64,000 bases of DNA, from contig KN805377.1 of assembly GCA_000818945.1 (NCBI GenBank), forward strand, positions 1 to 64,000, given 5' to 3'. Below are positions 19,254-28,382 of the stretch, one piece after another. The stretch's first letter is position 1. Every line of letters begins with the position of its first letter. This DNA is from Schizochytrium sp. CCTCC M209059. Taxonomy: Eukaryota > Sar > Bigyra > Thraustochytrida > Thraustochytriidae. A program made the position numbers and the translations under genes. The notes under the pieces were generated by a model that saw only the letters and a list, made by a program, of their open reading frames with translations, was not told the DNA's origin and made no database searches.

Positions 19254-20704
19254 ATGACAGAGGCCGCAGTCAAACTGGCGCATGTCGAGATTTGCCTGAC
19301 TCGCGAGGCAGCTGGCGCGAGTAAGGCGAACCGCGAGGAGATTGCACGTACGGTGGAGCACGCGCTGCGAACTCAGCTGGACATGGTACACCCAGAATCC
19401 AAAGTCCCCTTGGGTCGCTTGACGTTAGCGCCAGAAGTTGCCAACTGCATCCGCGACATTGTTGTGGATTGCGAGGAATCGTGCCCCTGCTGGAATGCGC
19501 AATTTGTCACGCACGTGTTTGCCCTCCATGAAGAGGGATCGTACGACGAGACAACGGAGGACGATCCAACTTCGACGGTTTTCACGCATTGGGAGCTACC
19601 AGCCCGACAATTTCACGGGCTATGGGAGAGTCTTGAATACGAGGCCGGCATCAAGCCCCATCTCTTGGAGTTTGCCTCGACTTCGCTCTTGTTCTCGTCG
19701 CGCCAGGTAGACCACAATTTAATCTCTTGGAATCATGTGGTGCTTTTGCACGGACCGCCAGGCACGGGCAAGACCTCCCTCTGTCAGGCGATGGCCCAGA
19801 AGCTCAGCGTTCGTCTGTCCAGAACCTTTGCGCGTGCAGAGCTTCTCGAAGTCAACTCGCACAGTCTCTTTAGCAAGTGGTTTTCAGAGTCCGGGAAGCT
19901 AGTGTCCAAATTGTTTTCTTATATCCATGAGTTAGCAGAGGACGAAGAGACGCTCGTGTGCATTCTCATTGATGAGGTGGAGAGTCTGGCTGCTGCTCGC
20001 TCGGCCTCCATGAATGGATCGGAGCCCTCGGACTCGATTCGCGTCGTCAATTCACTGCTCACACAGCTTGATCGGCTCAAGGTAAGTTTGACTCGTCAAT
20101 GGCAAAAACGCTCGTCCATCCCTTTCTACGTGTTCGCACGCGGAAAATGGAGAAGAAGAGAAGGACGCACTCGTTTCATATATGTCTTTAAGACTCTCGC
20201 GCCGTTGTGTGCGCGAGCTTGGCCCCAGTGGGCGGTTCAGGAACTAACTACTCCACACGTTCGCTTTGCTGGGAAAATGTAATCGCGCAGTCACGCAAAA
20301 ATGTCATGGTGCTGACCACGAGCAACATTACAGAAGCCATCGACGTGGCTTTTGTGGACCGCGCCGACATTCGACAGTACATTGGCTTGCCGGTGGAAAG
20401 TGTGCGGCGAAGCATTCTTCGATCCTGCATCGTCGAGCTCCAGCGTGCCGGCGTCGTCGCGCAGGACGAAATTTGCGCAGAGGCCGAGAGTGCGCTCGAC
20501 GACTGCGCGAGGGCTACACATGGTCTCAGCGGCCGTGGCCTGCGCAAGCTACCATTCCAGGCGCACGCTCGTTTTATTCGGTCGACAAAACCTGCTAGTC
20601 TTGTTGGTTTTCTTCGCGCTATTCATGACGCTGCCAGGGCGGAAGCGGCCTCGTCGGTAGCGGCCTCCGCAGTCACGTCGACGGCTCCGGTGAGTGCAGC
20701 GTGA
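19254..20704 (+). CDS. PCH2: PCH2/TRIP13 AAA+ ATPase, two exons
   Basis: Join of 19254-20081 and 20291-20704, 413 residues; human TRIP13 has 432. TRIP13/Pch2 remodels HORMA-domain proteins (MAD2, HORMADs) in the spindle checkpoint and meiosis. Exon 1 carries the N-terminal adaptor-binding domain, Walker A GPPGTGKTSLCQ, the family signature NSHSLFSKWFSESGKL and Walker B CILIDEVESL. Exon 2 begins SRKNVMVLTTSN (sensor 1), then IDVAFVDRADIRQYIG and the sensor 2 region GLSGRGLRKLPF. The splice joins QLDRLK to SRKNVMV exactly where human TRIP13 reads through, so the intron call is strong. ATG 19254 gives an N terminus of the expected length. A GAA tract lies about 214 bp upstream. Confidence 0.95.
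20082..20290 (+). other. Spliceosomal intron in PCH2 (209 bp, phase 0)
   Basis: Donor AAG|GTAAGT at 20081/20082 and acceptor GCGCAG|TC at 20290/20291. A CTAAC branch-site candidate lies at 20244-20248, 42 bp before the acceptor. Both flanking exons are in the same frame and the protein is continuous with TRIP13 only when this is removed. It is the only confident intron in the window. Confidence 0.92.
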
Positions 20705-21036
20705 ACAACACGAACAATCTAACAAAGATTGCTAAACCCGGGCTTCCATTTGTACAAAGCAAAGATGATGCCCCTGCATCTCAGCCTAATTCCTTCAACT
20801 GCGCTCCTGTCCTTCTCATTGGAGCCCGAGGCAAGCGTATGGGTTTTCTAAGAATGTGGGGGAACGAAAAAAAAGGACACACGTCTTGCTTGTGAGCGAG
20901 CCTGGCGAATGAAAATGAATGATTGATCAAGCGAGCTTCGTGGACAGACAGACACGCAGCATCTTTCTCGTTCTTTGTTGATGTTGTTGTTGTTGTTGTT
21001 GTTGTTGTTGTGTAGCCTTACCCCCCTTCCCCGGTA
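20705..21036. other. Convergent spacer with TTG repeat
   Basis: 332 bp between convergent PCH2 and COMMD stop codons, with a TTG/GTT tract at about 20982-21011 shortly after the COMMD stop. No gene seen. Confidence 0.5.
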
Positions 21037-21621
21037 TTAGGACGTAGCACGGGTACCAGCAATAGTTTTGGCTTGTGCAAGCGCATCCGCAAGCTTGGCT
21101 ACAAAGCTTTCTAGTTGCGCTCTTGTGTACATGATGTTGATTTTTTGGCATTCTTCGCGCCCCGTATCAGGTCGACAAACGAGGAGCTCGACAAAGAAAA
21201 TTGGCATTTGCCAGGCGCCTGTCAATGCGCTACCTCGTACCTTGTACTCGAGAGACCAGCGCACATCGACGAGCTCATTGATGGCTAGGGCGTCGCGCTC
21301 CAGATTTGATACGTGCGAGTCGGCCTGCCGAGCCAAGCGTGCAGCCTCTGGCAAAAGCTCTTTTTTCACGAGGAGCTCTACCTCAGGTCCTGCTCCACTC
21401 ACAAGTGCCATCACTTGACGCGCGTCCTCAGCGCCTGCAGCCTCGAGAAGAAAGCTCACAGCCGCGAGCTCGAGCTCGCCATGCTCGTTGATCTTGCTTT
21501 CCTCTCTTTTCTGAGAACTCAGCAGCGCGCTAGCGCGAGTAAGCGTCTGACGCTGTTCCGCGCTATCCAGCTCCGCCAGCCTGCGTAGCCCTGCCAGGAC
21601 CTCGGGACCAAGCTTTCGCAT
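21037..21621 (-). CDS. COMM-domain protein (COMMD family)
   Basis: A 194-residue protein with an alpha-helical N-terminal domain (about 1-115) and a C-terminal COMM domain (about 118-190). The COMM pattern is clear: VDVRWSLEYKVRG with the conserved Trp, a central strand block MPIFFVELLV, and a final helix TRAQLESFVAKLADAL. COMMD proteins form the ten-member ring of the Commander complex that recycles membrane proteins from endosomes. Length matches the family (about 190-220). I lean to a COMMD3-like member on the final helix but cannot be sure. ATG 21621 is the first in frame. Confidence 0.82.
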   Translation of the reverse strand: MRKLGPEVLAGLRRLAELDSAEQRQTLTRASALLSSQKREESKINEHGELELAAVSFLLEAAGAEDARQVMALVSGAGPEVELLVKKELLPEAARLARQADSHVSNLERDALAINELVDVRWSLEYKVRGSALTGAWQMPIFFVELLVCRPDTGREECQKINIMYTRAQLESFVAKLADALAQAKTIAGTRATS

Positions 21622-22611
21622 CGTTGTTTTTTTTTATTTTGTCACGCAAGAAAAGGCATCAACCGTCCAAGAAGCCATGATGGGACGGACAACCTAGGTA
21701 AATTAAAAAGTAAGAAATGAAAATGGGCAGCCAACGTCAACAACAATAGCAAAAGCAAAAGCAAAAGCAAAAGCACAAGCAAGCATAGAATCTCAGATTC
21801 GTTGCGCAAGGGACGGCTTCTTATCACCGGAGAGCGATCAACCGAGCACGTCGCGAGAGACAGGAGCCGACTACATCTGCTCTGCATCGGAAATAGCTGT
21901 CCCGTCCCATGCTTGTTTGTTGCAATGATCAATTTATTTACTGATCGATGACAGGTCGAGACAGTAGTTTGTTGTTGCTGCCCCTTCTAGCTAATAGGTA
22001 GACAGACAAAGGCATCCAAAATCGGTCAAAATGATGCTTTTCCGGCTCTCTATCTTTCTTCTCCTCCTTCTTAGTAACTACGAAATGAATGTATGCAACC
22101 ATGAAAGGCCTACTAGGCCTACCTACACTTTGCCTGTGAAATAAAGAAAACCGTGCTAATTCTTCAGAAATACGACCAGAGGCACAATCAAAGTACCAGC
22201 CAACATTCCCGAACGCTGGGCTTCTTACCAAACAAAGCTCAACTTACTCTTCTAGAGCGCTTCGAACATTCAAATGGTCTTTCGATATTAAATAAGTGTT
22301 TGTTCAGGCACACGCGAGAGCTCGAAGGCGTCCTTATGGCTCTATGCGCGGCGCTGCTGTCGGTGCTCCCGCGTAGACGAGGGATCAATCAACAAGAACG
22401 TGAAAGAAATCGATTATTTTGTTAGAGTTATGAGTATAGGGAGAAAGAAGCTTCTCAAGATCCGTTAGTTTTGCGTTACAGCAAAACGCGATGCAGCAGC
22501 AGAGAAACTCGTTGCAGCAGGCTCACGTTGCGGCAAACTGCATTGCGCCAATTTGCGTTGCGGCGCACCTTGCGCTTTTTTGTATGTCTTTGAAGGTTTC
22601 ATCCGCACTCT

Positions 22612-22812
22612 GAGATAAAATATTATGGATAGTCTCAAAGTTTGATTTATTGAGTAGATTCTACACATACTTATCAAAATATTTATTTTATAAGACAAAT
22701 TTTAATTTTTTGCAAAGAAAATATACGGTATTTTATTTTATTTTATATTTTTTATATGAATTACTTATTTTTATTCGAAACTAGTTTTTCTTGATATAAA
22801 AAGCAAAGTACT
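22612..22812. other. AT-rich island
   Basis: About 200 bp dominated by A and T with TTTTA and TTATTTT words, very unlike the GC-rich surroundings. It could be an insertion of organellar or element-derived DNA, or a matrix/replication-type element. The sequence alone does not decide. Confidence 0.5.
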
Positions 22813-23421
22813 TGCCCGAATTTTTGTAGCACTTGATTGAAAACATGAACAAAGGACGATGGAAGAAGGCTCGTTGCGTGCCCTGGCGAATCGCGGTAGC
22901 TCGCGGTAGCTTTAGTAGGGAGGGCGATAAAAAAGAGCCCCAAAGCCACAATAATGATGGTCTGTCTTCCATATTTTTACAACGTATCGTTGCGAGTACG
23001 AGCGTGAAGATTTGGATTCATTCTGATGCCGCGCCACGTCTCCTCTTCCGTTTCTACTTCCTCTAATTTTATTTTACTTTTACTCTCCTCTGTCCTTAGT
23101 CGGCATACTTGCCCTGATCGATCGTCATTCGATTTATCATCTTTGATCATCTTAGATATTTATTATGGATAAATGAGTGAATGAATGAGTGAATGAATCA
23201 TTCGAATGAATGAACGAGCGTTTGATCAAGTCTTTTTTTTTTACTACGTCCGACCTGTGCCAGACTTTCGCTCCCTCAAGAGAAGACGCCATCTTTTTAA
23301 ACAAGAAGACTTTCTTTCTCTGGTAGTTTAGACTTTGTGCAAGACAGTTTGATAAAGAAATCGACCTGCTTGGTTTGGTTCGGCTTCCTACACGTACCTT
23401 TTTCTTCCAAAGGAGGCTGCG

Positions 23422-24003
23422 ATGAATGAATGAATGAATGAATGAATGAATGAATGAATGAATGAATGAATGAATGAATGAATGAATGAATGAATGAATG
23501 AATGAATGAATGAATGAATGAATGAATGAATGAATGAATGAATGAATGAATGAATGAATGAATGAATGAATGAATGAATGAATGAATGAATGAATGAATG
23601 AATGAATGAATGAATGAATGAATGAATGAATGAATGAATGAATGAATGAATGAATGAATGAATGAATGAATGAATGAATGAATGAATGAATGAATGAATG
23701 AATGAATGAATGAATGAATGAATGAATGAATGAATGAATGAATGAATGAATGAATGAATGAATGAATGAATGAATGAATGAATGAATGAATGAATGAATG
23801 AATGAATGAATGAATGAATGAATGAATGAATGAATGAATGAATGAATGAATGAATGAATGAATGAATGAATGAATGAATGAATGAATGAATGAATGAATG
23901 AATGAATGAATGAATGAATGAATGAATGAATGAATGAATGAATGAATGAATGAATGAATGAATGAATGAATGAATGAATGAATGAATGAATGAATGAATG
24001 AAT
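23422..24003. repeat. (TGAA)n tetranucleotide array, about 145 units
   Basis: An uninterrupted tetranucleotide run of about 580 bp, with no visible variant units. It is open in frames on the minus strand only because ATTC units encode His-Ser-Phe-Ile without stops, so the ORFs over it are artefacts. Smaller GAATG-type runs occur at about 23170-23210 and 25572-25594. Confidence 0.97.
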
Positions 24004-24461
24004 AGTCGATGGATCTCAAATAGCTGAGCGATTTTCAAGACAGCAAAGAGTGTCGTGTCTGTCGCTCATGTACATTCATTTAGTCATTCTGAGCGCAGTG
24101 TTTGATCTGGGCGAGAAGAGTGACTTTCTTTCCGTATGTTTGTTTCTCTCGTCTGAAGGAGGAGGGAATTCTAGTGCAGCTTTCTCATTTCCGTTCAAGC
24201 GGAGGTGGGTCTTAGGAGGCTTCGTGTAGAAGGTTAGATGCCAAGCTCGCGCGCAAAGATTGTTTTACAAACGCATTGTTCTGGCTGTGGCCATCATGGA
24301 TTCCTTGGAGAAAGGAGATGAGTTGCGTGCGTCATCTTCTCGAACTTGGAGTGGTTTGACGTTGAAAATATCTTTATAAAGTTTGGTGCTGTTGTTTTTT
24401 TATGCTTGCTTTCTTACCCTTGCCGGTGATAAAGAAAAAAGAACGTTGTGACTTTCGAAAT

Positions 24462-25466
24462 TCAAGCAGAACGAAAGCGGCGGTACAGAATGACAGCAAT
24501 GATGACTGCCAAATACCACTTGAGATTACTTCCCTTGTAGCGTGCCATTGCCATTTTCTTTCCATTCCTGGGAGCAGCAGCAGCGCGCGGGGCCTTGGCC
24601 TTACCATCATTGGTGGTCAAGACCGTGTCTCGGATGGACTCCGGAAGGCTGGCAAGCGGACCAACAATGTACTTTGAGTCAAACCCAACACGGTAGCGAT
24701 GCTGGGGACTGTCGGAGCAAATGGCGTCCATCATGGCCTCGGGAACAAGTTCACTGTTGGTGTTGCCAAGGTCCATGAGCGCCTTGCCAAGCATGCGCCT
24801 ATAGTTTTCGTAAAACTCTTGGCCGTAATCACGCTTGATTTCGTCGGGCTGTTTTTCCCAAACAGCGTCCCACCCGGTCTGGAAAGATCCATATAGTCCG
24901 GTCTTGTTGAAGACGCCAGGCTCGATGATGTGGACAGTGGCGCCCCATTGGAGCAGATCCGTGCGCAGCGCATCGCTAAAGGCTTCCACACCGTATTTAG
25001 AAATGCAGTATGCCGCCTGGCCCGGCAACGCAATGCGGCCGGCGATGCTGGCGACATTGACGACGCGTCCCTGTGAAGCGCGAATCAGAGCAAGGACCGA
25101 TTTGGTGACCATGACGGTACCCATGACATTCACGTTGAAGAGGCGATGGTAGACGTCGGTGTCGACGAGCTCAATGGGCCCAGGGGCGATGAGTAGCCCT
25201 GCGTTGTTGACAACCGCGCGCAGCGTGCTGTTAGGGCGTTCCGCAAGGTGATCCTTGATGGTCCGTGCGCAGGCGTCCACCGAGTCCTGCTTGCTCACAT
25301 CGAGCTGGACGCCGACGACGCGGTCTGATGCGGTGTTCTTGAGCTTCTCCACGGTCTCGCTCATGTAGCAACCTGCAAAGACGCCGTATTTGCCCTGTTC
25401 GTCGAGCATGTTGACGAGGATGGACCCGAATCCGGTGTCGCATCCGGTGACGTAAACGTACTCCAT
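24462..25466 (-). CDS. Short-chain dehydrogenase/reductase, RDH/HSD17B6/BDH1-like (SDR9C type), membrane-anchored
   Basis: A 334-residue classical SDR. The cofactor motif is VTGCDTGFG (residues 6-14), the variant typical of the SDR9C group (retinol, 17-beta-hydroxysteroid and hydroxybutyrate dehydrogenases). VVNNAG ends at residue 90. Catalytic residues are Ser140 (VNVASIAG), Tyr153 and Lys157 (YCISK). The C terminus has a basic stretch and one hydrophobic helix (WYLAVIIAVILY) followed by RRFRSA, suggesting a tail anchor in the ER or another endomembrane with the active site in the cytosol. The start ATG at 25466 puts the Rossmann strand at residue 3, as expected. Substrate (retinoid, steroid or other lipid) cannot be told from sequence. 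A GAAT repeat lies about 106 bp upstream. Confidence 0.88.
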   Translation of the reverse strand: MEYVYVTGCDTGFGSILVNMLDEQGKYGVFAGCYMSETVEKLKNTASDRVVGVQLDVSKQDSVDACARTIKDHLAERPNSTLRAVVNNAGLLIAPGPIELVDTDVYHRLFNVNVMGTVMVTKSVLALIRASQGRVVNVASIAGRIALPGQAAYCISKYGVEAFSDALRTDLLQWGATVHIIEPGVFNKTGLYGSFQTGWDAVWEKQPDEIKRDYGQEFYENYRRMLGKALMDLGNTNSELVPEAMMDAICSDSPQHRYRVGFDSKYIVGPLASLPESIRDTVLTTNDGKAKAPRAAAAPRNGKKMAMARYKGSNLKWYLAVIIAVILYRRFRSA

Positions 25467-26198
25467 GATGTCAAGCGCTACTTTTTTTTTTTAAACTCTT
25501 GTTCGCCTGATTGCTTCGCTTGTTCCGGTGTCTTTCGTTGCGTTGCGAGGGTGATTGGATGAATGGGCGAATAAATGAATGAATGAATGAATGCCTTGCT
25601 GTTTTTCCTTGATAGACGTTGTGCGGAAAAGTCTCTCTTCTCTCCTCGCGAGACTATTCGACCGTGCTCTCTGGCTCAAGGCTCACTTCCAAGGTAGTCG
25701 AGCTCGAGCCGCCCGCGCGTGCGTGCGTGCGTGCGCTTGTGCGATACGCGCCCGCCTTCCCTCCCCTTCGCTCCTGCGCGCCGAGCGTGTCTGTTTGTCT
25801 GTCTGTCTGCCTGTCTGTCTGACTGTCAATCTAATCTGTCAGGATTCCGGTCTGCCCGCCTGCCTGCCTCGGTGATGGATTCCTTCCTTCCTTCCTTCCC
25901 TCCTTTCTTTCTTCGGAGTGCCTCGCCTGGCCCAGGCTGCTGTGCTGCGTGTGAGAGCGAGCGAGCGAGCGAGCTATGGAGTATGGGAGACGAGCATCGA
26001 TCGACCAGGAGGCCACGCCCAGCTGCAGGTGCAAAGATAGAAAGAAAGAAGCGAGAGCTCGACTCGACTGCGAGCCGCCGAGTGGCCGGCCATGCGCCAT
26101 CTGGCGCGTCGAGAGCGCTCGCTCTTGGTGGATGGAACCAGCCGGGCAGGACGATCTTTGCTGCGTCGTCCCACGCCTCTCGCACCGACGGAATCGCG
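25467..26198. other. Spacer with GAAT and GTCT repeats
   Basis: 732 bp between two same-strand genes. It holds a GAAT run (about 25572-25594), a GCGT run (about 25720-25735), a GTCT/GCCT run (about 25788-25828) and a GCGA run (about 25955-25975). Overlapping ORFs on both strands are low-complexity and are not called. Confidence 0.5.
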
Positions 26199-28382
26199 TC
26201 AGGCCGGGGCGCTGGCGAAGTCGGCGCGCTGCAGCACCGCGCGCTCCCCGTCGGCGAGGGGAAAGCCGTGCTCGTCGAAGAGCCGCGTGTACAGGAGCGT
26301 GAGCACAAACGGAGGGTTGCGGTCCGCGACGAGGCGGTCGCAGAGAGACTTGCGCACGTGCGTGAGGGCAAGGTCCGCAGGGAGCAAACCGCAAACTAGC
26401 TCCGCAAGGCGAGCGCCAGCGACCTCGACACGCAACGAGCTGCTTGCATTGCGCGGATGACGGCGACTGTCGCCTGCATGGACCCAGGCCTTGGCAAATT
26501 GCCAGGAAGAAGAAGAAGAAGAAGAAGAAGAAGAAGAAGAAGAAGAAGAAGAAGAAGAAGAAGAAGAAGAAGAAGAAGAAGAAGAAGAAGAAGAAGAAGA
26601 AGAAGAAGAAGAAGAAGAAGAAGAAGAAGAAGAAGAAGAAGAAGAAGAAGAAGAAGAAGAAGAAGAAGAAGAAGAAGAAGAAGAAGAAGAAGAAGAAGAA
26701 GAAGAAGAAGAAGAAGAAGAAGAAGAAGAAGAAGAAGAAGAAGAAGAAGAAGAAGAAGAAGAAGAAGAAGAAGAAGAAGAAGAAGAAGAAGAAGAAGAAG
26801 AAGAAGAAGAAGAAGAAGAAGAAGAAGAAGAAGAAGAAGAAGAAGAAGAAGAAGAAGAAGAAGAAGAAGAAGAAGAAGAAGAAGAAGAAGAAGAAGAAGA
26901 AGAAGAAGAAGAAGAAGAAGAAGAAGAAGAAGAAGAAGAAGAAGAAGAAGAAGAAGAAGAAGAAGAAGAAGAAGAAGAAGAAGAAGAAGAAGAAGAGCCT
27001 TGGGCCGGGGCCACAATGGGGCCCTCCACGGGACCGTGGATCCGCGCTGTGACCTGGACAAGGGCTTCGCGCAGACCTTTGGTCGCGCGCAAGGTAGCAA
27101 TGGATCGGAAGAACCGCGGAGGGGTCGTGACGCGGACTGGCGGCCGCGTGCTCGCGTCCCAGGCAAAAACCTCGTTCCCAAAGACCTCATTGAGACATAA
27201 GCACTCGCGACGATAGCTGTATATAACGCGACACTTGGAGCACACAATCCGCGTCCCGCTATCGCGCATGCGCTCAAGGTATGCAATGTGCTCTTCGCTA
27301 GCCTTTTCGCCCCATAGTTGCACTTGGCCTTGTATTCCTTGTTCTTCATTTGCAGGAGGCGCAAAAGAAGCATCAGGGGCGTGGGAAACGGTGACCGACT
27401 GCTGGTCTTGCAATGTCACGAGTGCCATCCGACGTCGCGGGTTTCTCCCATGCACTGAGATGGAGACCACACGGCCGGCCACGGCCACGAGGTTCTCCAG
27501 ACGATGGGGTTGCAAGACCGCTGCCAGCGTCTCGACCTCGTTGCCTCGAGCGATTGCAGCGCCCGCTCCGTGGAGGCAACGTCTCGGAGATCGATTGGCT
27601 ACTTCCTGCTGAGACTTGAGGTTGGGGTGCATGCGGTGAAACTCGTCGCGCAGGCGTTCAGCGTCGGAAGCCGCTACGCCTGCCCAGTGCTGAAGCATCT
27701 TGCGCAGACGCTCTGTCTCGTGCAAGACTTGAACGCAGTCACTCACCTTGCCGATGAAACCAACAACCTGATGATCCTTTGTGCGAAAGAAGACGTTGCG
27801 AAGAAATACGACACTTCCCGGTCTGGCGCGGTCGCGTGCCCATGCTGAGGCGCCATGAGTCAGGACGATGGGCAGAAATTGACTCGTCGTGTCGCCAACT
27901 TGAAGACTCCAGCGTTGCGGGCCGCAAGGTTGCGCTGCGAGGACAACACACAAGGTTGAAGCGAACATGTTGGCCTGCGCTTCGGCCAGTTTGAACGCAA
28001 AGGGTGACTCTCCAGGTCGTTGTGCGCAAGGCAGTTGGTTGGTGGAGGACGCTTGCGAAGGATCCGCGCTAGGACTCGAGAGCTCCCGGCTGGGATGGGA
28101 AGCCTGACCATTCTGGCCATCTGAATATGCCGTGAGGTCGTCCACCGATGCCTTTTCGTCGGCCGGCGAGGCATCCTGCCGCAGGCTCGTCGAGGTGGCT
28201 CTTGAGGTTGCAGTTGTCGCGGGCGAGAAGGCCTCGTTTCGGGGTCTTTTGCGCGCGGTCTGTGCACCCGCTTGGGTTATGTCCTCGCCTGGCGCATCGA
28301 TCTCGGCCTGGGCAGCAGTCCACTCCCAGGCATCGACGCGCAGCTCCTCCTCTTGCGTCAGGCCTCGTGGCGGGCTCGACAT
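26199..28382 (-). CDS. OB-fold protein, RPA1/MEIOB/SHLD2-like, interrupted by a ~163-codon serine (GAA/TTC) tract
   Basis: A 727-residue open frame from ATG 28382 (an earlier in-frame TTG at 28421 is not used). The N terminus (about 1-120) is polar and disordered. The middle shows OB-fold-like strand patterns twice: LCVVLAAQPCGPQRWSLQVG to VGFIGKVSDCVQVL, and LVAVAGRVVSISVHG to QVQLWGE. These resemble ssDNA-binding proteins such as RPA1, MEIOB or SHLD2. A small Cys knuckle (CSKC then CLC, about 12 residues apart) follows. A third OB-like unit begins ALVQVTARIHGPV, is split by the polyserine tract, and resumes with LRVEVAGARLAELVCGLL to the C terminus. Both flanks share one frame, which favours translation of the repeat. 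Because TTC units contain no stop, an intron with a TTC polypyrimidine tract is also possible. Assignment to ssDNA binding is inference. Confidence 0.6.
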   Translation of the reverse strand: MSSPPRGLTQEEELRVDAWEWTAAQAEIDAPGEDITQAGAQTARKRPRNEAFSPATTATSRATSTSLRQDASPADEKASVDDLTAYSDGQNGQASHPSRELSSPSADPSQASSTNQLPCAQRPGESPFAFKLAEAQANMFASTLCVVLAAQPCGPQRWSLQVGDTTSQFLPIVLTHGASAWARDRARPGSVVFLRNVFFRTKDHQVVGFIGKVSDCVQVLHETERLRKMLQHWAGVAASDAERLRDEFHRMHPNLKSQQEVANRSPRRCLHGAGAAIARGNEVETLAAVLQPHRLENLVAVAGRVVSISVHGRNPRRRMALVTLQDQQSVTVSHAPDASFAPPANEEQGIQGQVQLWGEKASEEHIAYLERMRDSGTRIVCSKCRVIYSYRRECLCLNEVFGNEVFAWDASTRPPVRVTTPPRFFRSIATLRATKGLREALVQVTARIHGPVEGPIVAPAQGSSSSSSSSSSSSSSSSSSSSSSSSSSSSSSSSSSSSSSSSSSSSSSSSSSSSSSSSSSSSSSSSSSSSSSSSSSSSSSSSSSSSSSSSSSSSSSSSSSSSSSSSSSSSSSSSSSSSSSSSSSSSSSSSSSSSSSSSSSSSSSSSSSSSSSSSSSSSSSSSSSSSWQFAKAWVHAGDSRRHPRNASSSLRVEVAGARLAELVCGLLPADLALTHVRKSLCDRLVADRNPPFVLTLLYTRLFDEHGFPLADGERAVLQRADFASAPA
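26506..26997. repeat. (GAA)n/(TTC)n array, about 163 units
   Basis: An essentially pure trinucleotide array of about 490 bp inside the OB-fold gene. Read on the gene's strand in frame it is polyserine (TCT codons). It is open in all six frames. Pure GAA/TTC of this length is known in other systems to form triplex or sticky DNA. Confidence 0.97.

Larger units (their letters stand above)
21622..24461. other. 2.8-kb gene-poor region with AT-rich island and giant TGAA array
   Basis: No gene can be supported between COMMD and the SDR. From about 22440 the sequence becomes unlike its surroundings. A short palindrome, GTTTTGC-6 bp-GCAAAAC (22468-22487), precedes a stretch with repeated TTGCG words, and then a strongly AT-rich block (about 22612-22812). 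The block and flanks contain stops in all frames. The (TGAA)n array follows at 23422-24003. One TAGGCCTA palindrome is at 22114-22121. A short AAGC/AAAGC repeat lies at about 21748-21783. Confidence 0.55.

Noticed and set aside
23297..24019. 240-residue and 216-residue His-Ser-Phe-Ile ORFs
   Set aside because: Direct translation of the TGAA microsatellite.
26396..27373. PolyLeu, polyLys, polyArg and polyGlu ORFs across the GAA array
   Set aside because: All are stop-free readings of the GAA/TTC repeat in other frames.
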